Virus record (IMG/VR): IMGVR_UViG_3300025141_000380
Location: 1-34,343 of that record
Origin: a virus
Strand: one strand, 5' to 3'
DNA length: 34,343 bases
The notes under the pieces were generated by a model that was not told where the DNA came from, did no database searches, and saw nothing but the letters and a program-made list of their open reading frames with translations. The translations under genes and the position numbers were made by a program. Position 1 is the first letter of the stretch, and the number at the start of each line of letters is the position of its first letter. Of the stretch, positions 15,262 to 22,864 are shown one piece after another.

Positions 15262-16087
15262 GCCGCGCTACGCCAAGCTCATGGGGGACGCATGGCGCAA
15301 CCCCAAGCTCGCGTGCCTGGGTAACCAGGCGTTCAGACTCTACATCAACTGCATCTCGTACTGCGCCGACAACCTAACCGATGGCGTTGTCCCAGCCCAC
15401 GTCATGCCCGCGCTTGTGCCGGGAGCTGTGCCGACGGCACTGCCGGTGGAAGAGCTAGCGGTAAAGCACGGGCTACTGCTAGAGGTCGATGGAGGGTATC
15501 AAGTGTGCAACTTTCTGGAGCATAACGTGTCCCGCAAGGACATTGAAAAGCATAGCCAGATGCAGCGAGAGAAAGCCAACAAGCGCTGGAAAGATAAGGA
15601 GAAAAAGGAAGAGAAGCCCAAGGTCCCACCTGCCAAGTATGCCGACGGCAATGCCGCCGGCAATGCCAAGTATAAGTATAAGAACAACCATAAGAATAAT
15701 TCATCACATGTATGGGTGGTGAAGATTATCAGCGAGATGTATAACGGCATCTTCGGTACTGACTGGTTCGGCTACGCGCAGTACCATACGGAGCTGATGC
15801 AGTTTGCTGAATGGGCTGGGCAGCACGCCGACCCATCGTCCGCAGTGCGGATGGCATGCGAGGGGTGGTCAAAGGACCCCTATGTAATCAAACAAAACTA
15901 CGGCCCTCTGCCTCTCTTGTGGAGGAAGGCGCCGCAGTACTACCTCGCCGGGGTTGGCGGGGATGAGGCGTCGAAGAAGGCGAAGCTCGAAGAGCTATCG
16001 CGCCAAGAGGACCGAGCGTACAAGGAGGGAAACAGTGCAGAAAGCAAGCGACTACAGGAAGCTATCGCCAGGCTTCAATCGGGCTGA
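15254..16087 (+). CDS. Phage replication initiator-like protein
   Basis: A 277-aa protein. Residues 1-100 resemble the winged-helix N-terminal domain of phage replisome organisers (NQAFRLYINCISYCADN, then EELAVKHGLLLEVDGGYQV). Residues about 105-150 form a Lys-rich low-complexity linker. The C-terminal part is helical with aromatic residues (YNGIFGTDWFGYAQYHTEL) and could bind a host helicase or loader. The modular plan and the operon position are those of lambda O-type initiators. The linker coding region holds short repeats and an AT-rich patch. The ATG overlaps the previous gene by 8 bases. No polymerase or helicase gene accompanies it. Confidence 0.6.
   Translation: MSKPRYAKLMGDAWRNPKLACLGNQAFRLYINCISYCADNLTDGVVPAHVMPALVPGAVPTALPVEELAVKHGLLLEVDGGYQVCNFLEHNVSRKDIEKHSQMQREKANKRWKDKEKKEEKPKVPPAKYADGNAAGNAKYKYKNNHKNNSSHVWVVKIISEMYNGIFGTDWFGYAQYHTELMQFAEWAGQHADPSSAVRMACEGWSKDPYVIKQNYGPLPLLWRKAPQYYLAGVGGDEASKKAKLEELSRQEDRAYKEGNSAESKRLQEAIARLQSG
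15632..15714. other. Candidate replication origin inside the initiator gene
   Basis: Two copies of GCCAAGTAT (15632-15640, 15665-15673) flank two copies of the near-palindrome GGCAATGCC (15647-15655, 15659-15667). Next comes a patch of about 25% GC (15668-15714) with AAGTATAAGTATAAG. The surrounding genome is near 60% GC. Iterons followed by an AT-rich stretch within the initiator gene is the lambda ori plan. Part of the signal could simply reflect Lys/Asn/Tyr codons of a linker. Confidence 0.4.
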
Positions 16088-16559
16088 GGCTATTGCCGCG
16101 CTGGTACAGCCGGGCGGCGACAAGAAGAAGAATCTCATCGCCAGGGTGCGGTTCGCCATAGGCATGATGGAGACGCTGAGTGACTTCACCAGGATGCGAA
16201 GCCCGTCATGGCCTGCCATGATTCGCAATGAGCAGGAGGTGCGCGATGCCTTCGACCCTCCGAAGGACGACATGAAGAAGCGGGTGCGTGGGTACTGGGG
16301 TCGGCATCGGCTCGATGTTACTCGATGCGAAGGGGAGAACGAGGGCAGGCTGGGCACCTTGTGCTGGGCTCGCGATATCTTCATTGCGACCGGGGACGGG
16401 GCCAGCGTGTCTCTGCTCGCCACTCTCGATCGTCACCTTCGGGCCGAGTTCAACGTGGCTCCATCAGAGATACCCTCCGACATGCTGGAGCGGGTGAAGT
16501 GGTGTCGAGCTAAGACGCGCGACTACTCGGCCCTGCCTCGTGGACTGAGGACGTTGTGA
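16035..16559 (+). CDS. Replication-operon protein of unknown function
   Basis: A 174-aa protein. The GTG at 16035 is chosen because AAGGAGG lies 5 bases upstream; upstream of it the frame is the shadow of the initiator gene. It overlaps that gene by 53 bases. The product is basic and helical (QKASDYRKLSPGFNRAEAI at the N-terminus, KKRVRGYWGRHRLDVTR in the middle). It has no recognised ATPase or nuclease motif. Position between initiator and resolvase suggests a replication or recombination accessory protein. Confidence 0.65.
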   Translation: MQKASDYRKLSPGFNRAEAIAALVQPGGDKKKNLIARVRFAIGMMETLSDFTRMRSPSWPAMIRNEQEVRDAFDPPKDDMKKRVRGYWGRHRLDVTRCEGENEGRLGTLCWARDIFIATGDGASVSLLATLDRHLRAEFNVAPSEIPSDMLERVKWCRAKTRDYSALPRGLRTL

Positions 16560-16903
16560 GCGGTCGTGGCAGTCGCATCAAGGGTGCGGTCGGCGAGCGC
16601 AAGACGGCGCACGAGCTCAACGACCGGTGCCCCATGGAAGTCAAGCGAGGGATTGGTCAGACGCGAGCCGGCGACGAGGTGCCCGACGTGGATGGCATCG
16701 ACTGTCTCTGGGTGGAGGTGAAGACGCAGAAGCGCGGCAACCCTCGGGCTGCGCTGAAGCAGGCGCAGGAGGCGTCGGCCTCTCACCCTGGACGGATCCC
16801 CATCGCCGTCATCAGGGACACGCGCAAGGAACCATTCATGGTGATGGGGTGGGCAGACTTCCTCGACCTCTGGCAAGAGTATTGGGAGGTCAAGAACCTA
16901 TAG
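16556..16903 (+). CDS. Holliday-junction-resolvase-like PDDEXK nuclease
   Basis: A 115-aa protein starting with GTG in a GTGA overlap. The motif order matches small archaeal-Hjc/phage resolvase-type nucleases: VGERKTAHEL (Glu14), VPDVDGID (Asp46), VEVKTQ (Glu54 and Lys56). It would cut branched DNA during recombination or before packaging. A general PDDEXK endonuclease is the alternative. It closes the rightward replication operon, and its stop lies in the palindrome CTATAG, which also supplies the stop of the convergent gene. Confidence 0.75.
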   Translation: MSGRGSRIKGAVGERKTAHELNDRCPMEVKRGIGQTRAGDEVPDVDGIDCLWVEVKTQKRGNPRAALKQAQEASASHPGRIPIAVIRDTRKEPFMVMGWADFLDLWQEYWEVKNL

Positions 16904-17803
16904 GATACGCAGCGTGTTCCTGAACGGTAGGCTCTCGTCGCCAACCATGCACTCCTCAATCTTTCGTGTGTGAATAGCCACGAGTTCCCCGTCGTGGGGG
17001 AACCGCTTGCCACGGTCGGCGAGCTTCGCCATGAGGGAACCCGTCATCGTCTGCCTGGAGTAAAGCTCGTACCCCCTCTCGAGCAGCGACGAGATCCTCG
17101 CGCCGTCCTCCGCGCCGACGTAACGCACGCGCACGCGGTCATGTCCCTTACGCTTGTGCCGGTACTCAAGCTTCACCCCGACACCACGGTTGCCACCTTC
17201 GCTACGCGCCGGCCTCTTGCGTAAGGTGTAGTAGGGCTGCGGCTTGATACCGAGGCCCCGGTACTTCTTGGTGGAGTGACGGTCGGAGAAGGTGGGGTTG
17301 CATCTCTCGTGCAGCGACACCGTAGTGGCGAGCAGGCCTGTGTACACCCTGGCAGCAGCGTGAGGCCCAGCAAAGAATCCACACTCTCCCATCACTTGGG
17401 CATCATACGCCGCAGCCACGCCAAGAATGCCATCGCAAGATTGCTGCCAAAGCTCGTGAGCAAGCCCAGCCTTCCGCGAGTACACGATGCCGCAGAGGAA
17501 GTGCTTGCGAGGGCCAAAGCTGGCGTACTTGGAAGGGCTCTCGAACAAAATAACAACGGTGTCGAGACCAGGGTCAGGCAGGGGCGCGTCAACTATCACG
17601 TCAACGTCAGCGGCAGGCTCCTTGCCAGCCTCATGCGTGAAGACATCTGAGCCCGCGAGCTCCGCTAGTTCCCAGAGCCTGCGCGGGTTGGTCACCGAGA
17701 ACACGGTAGCCTGGCGAAGGTCAACGCCTCGCAGCCTGTACTCATCCCAGACAGCGAAAGAGGCGACCAAGTATCTGCACCATTTACTTGCTGCGGTTTT
17801 CAT
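16898..17803 (-). CDS. Last gene of the leftward accessory block, unknown function
   Basis: A 301-aa protein. The ATG at 17803 has GGAGG six bases upstream. The N-terminal half has alpha/beta character (VDVIVDAPLPDPGLDTVVILFES near residues 72-94, then GPRKHFLCGIVYSRK). The C-terminal half is basic (PYYTLRKRPARSEG, KLEYRHKRKGHDRVRVRYVG). No signal, span or known catalytic motif was recognised. It overlaps the preceding gene by 20 bases. Confidence 0.7.
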   Translation of the reverse strand: MKTAASKWCRYLVASFAVWDEYRLRGVDLRQATVFSVTNPRRLWELAELAGSDVFTHEAGKEPAADVDVIVDAPLPDPGLDTVVILFESPSKYASFGPRKHFLCGIVYSRKAGLAHELWQQSCDGILGVAAAYDAQVMGECGFFAGPHAAARVYTGLLATTVSLHERCNPTFSDRHSTKKYRGLGIKPQPYYTLRKRPARSEGGNRGVGVKLEYRHKRKGHDRVRVRYVGAEDGARISSLLERGYELYSRQTMTGSLMAKLADRGKRFPHDGELVAIHTRKIEECMVGDESLPFRNTLRIL

Positions 17804-18056
17804 TGTGCCTCCGAATGATTCTCCTGGCGATGTTCCGCGCGTGCTGGTAGCTAAGCGCGCGGAACGGAACGCGCTCATCGCCAACGCGAACGTAGCACTC
17901 ACGCGTCCACCGCCCTGACTTGCCCACCCAGATAGACGCAGTCCTGTCGCCGTTCGCTACCCAAGTAAAGCCGGCGGGGTCGTCGCGGTCGGCTAGATGT
18001 GACACGAAGCACACCGCTATAGCGAGCCCCGCGATGATGGAGACCAGGACTTTCAT
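17784..18056 (-). CDS. Small membrane-anchored or exported protein, unknown
   Basis: A 90-aa protein. Residues 1-20 form a hydrophobic signal or anchor (MKVLVSIIAGLAIAVCFVS), followed by a short acidic turn and a compact domain with two Cys-free beta segments and a basic C-terminal helix (NIARRIIRRHNENRSK). Starts in a TGATG junction with GGGGGA upstream. Function unknown; perhaps acts at the inner membrane. Confidence 0.65.
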   Translation of the reverse strand: MKVLVSIIAGLAIAVCFVSHLADRDDPAGFTWVANGDRTASIWVGKSGRWTRECYVRVGDERVPFRALSYQHARNIARRIIRRHNENRSK

Positions 18057-18325
18057 CAGTTGTCCCCCATCCAGATGAGGTAGGTGTCGTCACCCACCAC
18101 CGGCAACACGTCGAGTGCTGCCTCTTCGGCTTGCATCCAGGCCACCGCCAGGTACTCACTTGGCTCACCGACGACGTGGTCAAGACCACGGTCTGAGTTA
18201 GCGCACCGCTCGTGATGAAAGAACACGACGTAGGGGTGACCGAATGGAGCCAGCGAACCAGCAGCAACGCTCAACGCGTGCTGGTTCAATGCCTCCGAGT
18301 TGTCTGAGTTGACTAGTGCGAGCAT
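18056..18325 (-). CDS. Small protein, unknown function
   Basis: An 89-aa acidic protein with GAGGG five bases before the ATG at 18325. It overlaps the preceding gene by 13 bases. Contains HPYVVFFHHERC and EYLAVAWMQAEEAALD stretches, predicted mixed alpha/beta, and no recognised motif. Part of the tightly packed leftward block. Confidence 0.65.
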   Translation of the reverse strand: MLALVNSDNSEALNQHALSVAAGSLAPFGHPYVVFFHHERCANSDRGLDHVVGEPSEYLAVAWMQAEEAALDVLPVVGDDTYLIWMGDN

Positions 18326-18633
18326 GTGGCCCTCAGAATAGCTTCCTCGTGGTAGTCCGTATCGTCGAAGTCATCGACCTCAACGTCACGGTCACGGCAC
18401 TCCTCAAGCACTTGCTGCTCGAGCTTCTCAAGGATGGCCGGCGCAATCAACTCCAAGATGTTGTCACCACCAATGCGGACATCCCTCGGACACTGCGATG
18501 GCTGCGGCGACACCAGCCTAACATCATAGATGATAAGCTCCTCTGGTTGGGCAGGCTGGAAGCGAGTCGCCAACTCGTGCTCGGTGTACTCGTACTCAAC
18601 CTCAAACTCGAATCCGTCTTGTTCAACTTTCAT
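18313..18633 (-). CDS. Small acidic protein, unknown function
   Basis: A 106-aa, strongly acidic protein (EFEVEYEYTEHELATRF at the N-terminus, EECRDRDVEVDDFDDTDYHEE near the end). High acidity in a small early phage protein can indicate a DNA mimic that inhibits host nucleases, but nothing specific supports that here. The GGGAAGA leader lies at 18636-18642, two bases before the ATG. It overlaps the methyltransferase gene by 11 bases. Confidence 0.65.
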   Translation of the reverse strand: MKVEQDGFEFEVEYEYTEHELATRFQPAQPEELIIYDVRLVSPQPSQCPRDVRIGGDNILELIAPAILEKLEQQVLEECRDRDVEVDDFDDTDYHEEAILRATCSH

Positions 18634-19477
18634 TATCTTCCCTCTCTTCTATAGACGCGCAAGCGTCATGGTTTCTGACAAGTCTCATTGCTTCCCTGAT
18701 GTATGTACCAATCACCTGTGACACCTGGGGCACCACTGCGTTGCCTAGTCCTCGCAGTCGGTCCATCCGATGGGGAACCCCATCATCCACTCCACGAACC
18801 GTGGGGCCAGCGGACCAGGCATGTGACGAGCAACCACCGTAGCCAGGCCGTCCCCCGCCTTGGCGCTCAGTCGCGCCTTGTTGTAGTTGCCCTTCACCGT
18901 AGGCGTGGGGAGCCGGCCCGCCTTCGCCAAGGTCCAGAGCGAGGGTGTGCCCGCGCTCGGACGCGTCGAGTTGATACCGTTCTGAGAGGTGCCGTATCTT
19001 GACGCGGTCGGGGTGGGCAACGATGAAGACCCGCCGACGCTGATGCGGCGCCCCCACCTCAGCGGCTGCAAGCCGTAGTGGCACCGACTCGTAGTGCAGT
19101 TCTGCAAGCTGCCGCCGCACAGTGGGCACCCACTTGCGCCATCCGTGGTGGACGTTTTCGATGACGACCCACGACGGTCGCTTGACTTCGATGATTCGCT
19201 TGTACTCATACCACAGTCCACTCTTCTCTCCTGACAACCCCGCGCGCTTGCCGGCGGGGCTTAGGTTCTGGCAGGGGAACCCGCCACATATGATGTCCGC
19301 GTCCGGCGGACGGAGCCCCACTACATCCTCGAAGCAGGGCACGTTAGGCCAGTGCTTAGCCAGCACACGCCGTGCGTATGGCGAGCTCTCGCACTGCCAC
19401 ACAGTGTGGCCTAGACCCGCGCGTTCGAGACCCATCTCTAGGCCACCGATGCCACTGAATAGGCTACCTATCCTCAC
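18623..19477 (-). CDS. C5-cytosine DNA methyltransferase (orphan)
   Basis: A 284-aa protein. The GTG at 19477 has GGAGGA six bases upstream and puts motif I at the very N-terminus; the upstream part of the frame lacks similarity. Motif I is RIGSLFSGIGGLEMGLERAG (2-21), motif IV GGFPCQNLSPAG (65-76) with catalytic Cys69, motif VI ENV (107-109), motif VIII QRRRVFIV (146-153), and motif X RGLGNAVVPQV (242-252). The target-recognition part (about 155-240) is short and Gly-rich. No restriction enzyme is encoded nearby, so it probably protects phage DNA from host restriction or marks it. It starts in a 4-base overlap with the zinc-ribbon gene. Confidence 0.93.
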   Translation of the reverse strand: MRIGSLFSGIGGLEMGLERAGLGHTVWQCESSPYARRVLAKHWPNVPCFEDVVGLRPPDADIICGGFPCQNLSPAGKRAGLSGEKSGLWYEYKRIIEVKRPSWVVIENVHHGWRKWVPTVRRQLAELHYESVPLRLAAAEVGAPHQRRRVFIVAHPDRVKIRHLSERYQLDASERGHTLALDLGEGGPAPHAYGEGQLQQGATERQGGGRPGYGGCSSHAWSAGPTVRGVDDGVPHRMDRLRGLGNAVVPQVSQVIGTYIREAMRLVRNHDACASIEEREDNES

Positions 19478-19740
19478 GACTCGTCCTCCGTCGAGGGCGC
19501 TACCAGCTTGACAGAATCCAACAGAGCCCCCGCGCTCTCGAATCTCCACCCGCATGGGCACACCACCTCACGACTCGACCAGTCGGGCAGCCGGATGATT
19601 TCCTTGCATCCCTGGCACACCCAAGCGCCCGCCCCCTGCCCAAGGCACAGGCGCGCGGTCCTGCCGCATGGGCACGTCACATCCGCCACGGTGCCCGCAA
19701 CAGGCTCTATGCTGGTAGGGTTTTGGTACTCCTCACTCAT
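19474..19740 (-). CDS. Zinc-ribbon-like small protein
   Basis: An 88-aa protein with CPCG near residues 23-26, CQGC near 42-45 and CPCG near 61-64. Paired knuckles of this spacing suggest one or two zinc sites and nucleic-acid or protein binding. GGAGGG lies before the ATG. It overlaps both neighbours by 4 bases and directly precedes the methyltransferase, so it may be translated with it. Partner unknown. Confidence 0.65.
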   Translation of the reverse strand: MSEEYQNPTSIEPVAGTVADVTCPCGRTARLCLGQGAGAWVCQGCKEIIRLPDWSSREVVCPCGWRFESAGALLDSVKLVAPSTEDES

Positions 19741-20282
19741 GACTTGCCCTCCGCTGTGAACCCCACAAGGTTACCATCCTCGTCTAATATTTCCCCGTCC
19801 CCGCCAACGCGCCGCGCCGGCTGTCGTCTCTTTGACTTGAACTGTCGCCAGATGAACTGGTCGAGACCAGCGCACACAGCTTGGCGTATGTCATTGAGGT
19901 TACCCACGGTGACATCGCCGCATAGGATATCATCGTTGGTAGTTGCCGAATCGTACTCTCCGAAGATGACATCCTCCCAGAAGTCTGGCTCCGCCAGGCG
20001 CGCGAATGCGTGCGCCCTCCACTCGACCGGATGCCACACCCGGACAGCATGCCGCGAGTTGACAAACATCGCCCAGTAGTGGTCACCCGGCACCGGCTCC
20101 AGGTCGAGGAAGCCGACCCCAACAGCGCTGTGTGGTGAGCGGTGCGCTATCCTGATGACCGCTGCCACCTGGTGTGGCTCGTATGCTTCGCCGTCTGCTA
20201 GGCACACCCAGACGCCGCCGTCTGGCTTGTCTCTGCGTACCTCTGAGAATCGGTCGAGTGCTCTGCTTTGCTCGGGTGTCAT
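19737..20282 (-). CDS. Unknown protein of the leftward block
   Basis: A 181-aa protein. The ATG at 20282 follows GGGGGAAAG, a variant of the leader seen before other genes here. The longer frame would run through the neighbouring gene. Trp-rich central part (VPGDHYWAMFVNS, HPVEWRAHAF), an acidic patch, then a basic KSKRRQPARR stretch. No recognised motif. It overlaps the genes on both sides by 4 bases. Confidence 0.65.
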   Translation of the reverse strand: MTPEQSRALDRFSEVRRDKPDGGVWVCLADGEAYEPHQVAAVIRIAHRSPHSAVGVGFLDLEPVPGDHYWAMFVNSRHAVRVWHPVEWRAHAFARLAEPDFWEDVIFGEYDSATTNDDILCGDVTVGNLNDIRQAVCAGLDQFIWRQFKSKRRQPARRVGGDGEILDEDGNLVGFTAEGKS

Positions 20283-20515
20283 CTTTCCCCCTTTGGTATT
20301 CCAGTGTCTACGATTGCCGCCTCGGCTGGCTTGAACGTGACGCACCACTCGGCGCAGCACTCATCACATGTATAGGTGTAGGTGTACACGTCGCAAATAA
20401 CATGCTTGCCCTCGACCTCGTCCAAGACCTCGTCGCACCGGGAAGTGTCGTGTGATTTGCACACCGGGCAGATGGATGGGCGCATCCACCACTTAGGCTT
20501 GACAAGGATACTCAT
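20279..20515 (-). CDS. Small zinc-finger protein
   Basis: A 78-aa protein. CPVC near residues 16-19 and CDECC near 50-54 frame a Tyr/Thr-rich beta segment (VYTYTYTCD), as in zinc ribbons. GAGGT precedes the ATG, which overlaps the upstream stop (ATGA). Function unknown; nucleic-acid binding is plausible. Confidence 0.65.
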   Translation of the reverse strand: MSILVKPKWWMRPSICPVCKSHDTSRCDEVLDEVEGKHVICDVYTYTYTCDECCAEWCVTFKPAEAAIVDTGIPKGER

Positions 20516-20859
20516 CGGTTTACCTCGTCCACAGATACCTCGACGCGTAGGCTGGGCGAGGTCTCATCGATGCACGCGCGGTACTGCACTGCGCTTAGGT
20601 ACTGCGCCGCCCGCTCTTTCTTGAACAGCTCGCGACCATTCACGCGTCTGATAGTGACCGCTCCGCTTGGCGCATGGAACACCATGCCGCGACCCTCGGC
20701 GAAGAACACCTTGACCCTGTCCTTCAGTCGGCGCACCTCGTCCGCGAGTTCTTTCTGTGCCTGGTAGAGCACAATCAGACGCTCAGTTACCTGTGTGACT
20801 ACGGGGTCATGCTTGAACCCCGGCGCATGCTGCGCTGCTGCTGCTTGCTTCTTACTCAT
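20512..20859 (-). CDS. Helical protein resembling nuclease-associated small phage proteins
   Basis: A 115-aa protein. The ATG at 20859 is two bases from the GGGAAGA leader (20862-20868). Residues about 20-55 form a coiled coil (LIVLYQAQKELADEVRRLKDR). Then comes a small beta domain with SGAVTIRRVNGRELFKK and a C-terminal LRVEVS strand. This helix plus beta plan recalls small proteins next to YqaJ-type nucleases in other phages, but the match is loose. Function unknown. Confidence 0.65.
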   Translation of the reverse strand: MSKKQAAAAQHAPGFKHDPVVTQVTERLIVLYQAQKELADEVRRLKDRVKVFFAEGRGMVFHAPSGAVTIRRVNGRELFKKERAAQYLSAVQYRACIDETSPSLRVEVSVDEVNR

Positions 20860-21130
20860 TGTCTTCCCCCCACCACTCAGATGACACTGGCGACCCAGTC
20901 CAAAAACCCAGCGGGCCGCCGCCGCCAAACAGGCTGCCGCCATCATTGCCTTCGTCGTCACAGCTAGCGTAAACATATCCGCCGCTGCTAAGTTCAATTA
21001 CTATTGGCCTCTGTGACCAGCCCATTGCCGCCGCGTCTTCCTCACTTAGATAGCTGACGCGTACAATACGCATTCCCACCAAGTGACCAGCAGCCACGGC
21101 CAGCGGGCTCTTCCGCTTGTCTTTGCTCAT
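20852..21130 (-). CDS. Small conserved-looking phage protein, unknown
   Basis: A 92-aa protein. A basic N-terminus is followed by VGMRIVRVSYLSEEDAAAMGW and RPIVIELSSGGYVYASCDDEGNDGGSLFG, a pattern seen in small phage proteins of unknown role. Gly-rich acidic C-terminus ending EWWGEDNE. The GGGAAGA leader is at 21133-21139. Overlaps the next gene by 8 bases. Confidence 0.65.
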   Translation of the reverse strand: MSKDKRKSPLAVAAGHLVGMRIVRVSYLSEEDAAAMGWSQRPIVIELSSGGYVYASCDDEGNDGGSLFGGGGPLGFWTGSPVSSEWWGEDNE

Positions 21131-21144
21131 TGTCTTCCCTTCGG

Positions 21145-21471
21145 TTAGATGTTCCTCACCGCGTCAAGCGCGAGCACCATGGTCTCGTATGACTTCGCGT
21201 AGGATGCGCCCGAGCCCATTGATGTGTGAATCTCAACCCTGCCCATGGCGCGTGCTGTCCGCACCACTGCGCCTCTCTTTCGCCACACGCATCCACGCAC
21301 CCTCTTGGTGTCCTTGTAGATGGTCACGTTGTACGCCAGCACAAAGCTACGCGTGCCTTTCTTGACTTCGCGGCTGAAGTAGTAGACGCGTATGCGCCCA
21401 GCGGCAGTGCGCATATCCTCGACGGATACCGTGTCGCCGTTTATCTTTCGGCGGTCAAACTTTCTACTCAT
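21145..21471 (-). CDS. Small basic protein, unknown
   Basis: A 108-aa, strongly basic, beta-rich protein (RKFDRRKINGDTVSVEDM; GRIRVYYFSREVKKGTRSF). The GGGAAGA leader is at 21474-21480. It overlaps the preceding 54-aa gene by 8 bases. It may bind nucleic acid by charge, but no motif is recognised. Confidence 0.65.
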   Translation of the reverse strand: MSRKFDRRKINGDTVSVEDMRTAAGRIRVYYFSREVKKGTRSFVLAYNVTIYKDTKRVRGCVWRKRGAVVRTARAMGRVEIHTSMGSGASYAKSYETMVLALDAVRNI

Positions 21472-21628
21472 CGTCTTCCCTCCCCTCGGGTGCCACTAGG
21501 TCAAGAGACTCCAGCAGAAACCGCAGATTCTCGTACGCGACGCGCGCGTCTTCCGGTGTAATGCGACCGCTCTCCAAGAGAGGCGCAAGCCTATCGGCAA
21601 ACTCTTTCAATCGTTCATACTTGGTCAT
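21464..21628 (-). CDS. 54-aa helical protein
   Basis: A short gene read directly from the sequence: ATG at 21628, stop TAG at 21466-21464, product beginning MTKYERLKEFADRLAPLLES and ending in an acidic GREDDE. The GGGAAGA leader is one base before the ATG (21630-21636). It is amphipathic and helical throughout. It fills what would otherwise be a gap between two leftward genes, which supports it. Function unknown. Confidence 0.65.
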   Translation of the reverse strand: MTKYERLKEFADRLAPLLESGRITPEDARVAYENLRFLLESLDLVAPEGREDDE

Positions 21629-21638
21629 ATCTTCCCTT

Positions 21639-22475
21639 TCATGCGTATCTGGTTTGGTTCCCTACCCTGTAGAGACCTTGCCCTTCGCAATCGACCACGA
21701 ATCCGCTGTCATCATGGCGCGCCTTGCCCTTAGCTTTCAGCCCGACCACACACCCAGGCTCATCAGTAAATCTGATGTCACTCGTGTCTCCGTCTAGGAC
21801 TTTGTATCCCTGCCATGTATCAGGTAAGTCTTTGCGGAACACGACGGCCACGTTCCATCCATGGGCGAGCGCCTCTAAGGCGCGCTCGTGGTTGTCTTCC
21901 GCGTAACTAAATGTGATGTGGTAGTTCGGCAACTCATCTACGCGTGGTCGTTCAGACGGGGTCCACTTGGTGTAATCGTAGAACTGCAACTCTGGAAAGC
22001 GCGCGAATATTGACGCGTACCAGGTACCATCTGCACCATGAAACCCGATGTTCTCCCAGCGGATATCGCTTGTTCCGTTTAGCCTGACAGCAGGTATCAA
22101 GTCACGTCGTCTCGTGTTCCGCTGAAACGCTCGCAACTCTTTCTCTAGTTGCAGCATGTAGCGCGAGCGGTCTCGGAAATATGCTTCGGTCTTTCGTATG
22201 CGTGCCACTTGCGTGCATGTCATGCCGCCTCGTCCAGCAGTATTCAGGCATACCTTGACGCATCCAGCACTGGCCTTAGGGCACACGTTCCGACCGGACA
22301 AGGTGTGTGGTGCCAGATAGGTAATGAACGTCGATACGCCATACTTCAGACCCTTTACAGTCTTGGCGGACCTATCGATATTCCCCAACGTCGTGGGCCA
22401 ATCGTGCTTGTCCAGGATGTCGCGAGCTCTCGCTTTGCGCGCAGCTCTGCTCTCGAGCTTTATCAGCATCGTCAT
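21639..22475 (-). CDS. DUF7227/Gp88-like phage protein with cysteine cluster
   Basis: A 278-aa protein. It matches a phage family of unknown function that I associate with DUF7227/Gp88. Residues 33-62 carry GLKYGVSTFITYLAPHTLSG, then CPKASAGCVKVCLNTAGRGG with Cys65, Cys72 and Cys76 (Cys87 follows), then ARIRKTEAYF and AVRLNGTSDIRWENIGF. The three-cysteine pattern could hold a metal or iron-sulfur cluster, but no enzymatic role is established. The C-terminal part has a second domain with DGDTSDIRF and a small CVVGLKAKGKARHD motif. The GGGAAGA leader (22478-22484) and a repeated intergenic element lie upstream. It is the largest protein in the leftward block besides the last gene and the methyltransferase. 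Confidence 0.75.
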   Translation of the reverse strand: MTMLIKLESRAARKARARDILDKHDWPTTLGNIDRSAKTVKGLKYGVSTFITYLAPHTLSGRNVCPKASAGCVKVCLNTAGRGGMTCTQVARIRKTEAYFRDRSRYMLQLEKELRAFQRNTRRRDLIPAVRLNGTSDIRWENIGFHGADGTWYASIFARFPELQFYDYTKWTPSERPRVDELPNYHITFSYAEDNHERALEALAHGWNVAVVFRKDLPDTWQGYKVLDGDTSDIRFTDEPGCVVGLKAKGKARHDDSGFVVDCEGQGLYRVGNQTRYA

Positions 22476-22493
22476 TGTCTTCCCTTTCTGTGG

Positions 22494-22547
22494 TTGATTC
22501 TCCGATTGGACTGCGTGACCTATGCCGCGTCAGTCCTACTGACAATC
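22494..22547 (-). promoter_or_regulatory. Intergenic element copy A, upstream of the DUF7227-like gene
   Basis: A 54-bp segment sharing TTGATTCTCC, GATTGGAC and further scattered bases with copy B at 23283-23337 (plus-strand reading). It contains the inverted repeat GGACTG (22508-22513) and CAGTCC (22531-22536), bracketed by GATTG and CAATC. A promoter, processing or attenuation site for the downstream leftward gene is plausible. No clear -10/-35 pair is seen. Confidence 0.45.
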
Positions 22548-22550
22548 ATC

Positions 22551-22853
22551 CTATAGTGTATCGAGTGCTATCCTTACGAGCCAATCAGTGGCCCACGTCA
22601 ACGCCTCACGGTGTGTCATGTCTCCCTTCTTACGCTTGACCCAAGTCTGATATGGGCTGTCCGTTGACTGGATGCGTACGGTCCAAGGCTTGTCAGCAAA
22701 ACGCTCATCCTGCGTGAGGACAACGTCCTTCTCCACGTCTGAGCATCCGTCGTCGTCGCCGAGCTGCCCGGATGAACCGAGCCACGCTATCTCGTAGCTG
22801 TTCTTCGCCGTCTGACGCCACTCAAGTGACGTAAGCACATGCATCTTCTTCAT
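22551..22853 (-). CDS. Small protein, unknown function
   Basis: A 100-aa protein with a SLEWRQTAKNSYEIAWLGSSG N-terminal part, an acidic GDDDGCSDVEKD stretch and a Trp-rich C-terminal helix (REALTWATDWLVRI). The GGGAAGA leader is one base before the ATG (22855-22861). No domain recognised. Intergenic element A follows its stop. Confidence 0.65.
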   Translation of the reverse strand: MKKMHVLTSLEWRQTAKNSYEIAWLGSSGQLGDDDGCSDVEKDVVLTQDERFADKPWTVRIQSTDSPYQTWVKRKKGDMTHREALTWATDWLVRIALDTL

Positions 22854-22864
22854 GTCTTCCCTTT

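Noticed and set aside
22550-22558. T7-promoter-like CACTATAGG on the minus strand
   Set aside because: It occurs once, lies over the stop codon of the 22551 gene, the rest of the T7 consensus does not match, and no phage RNA polymerase gene is present.
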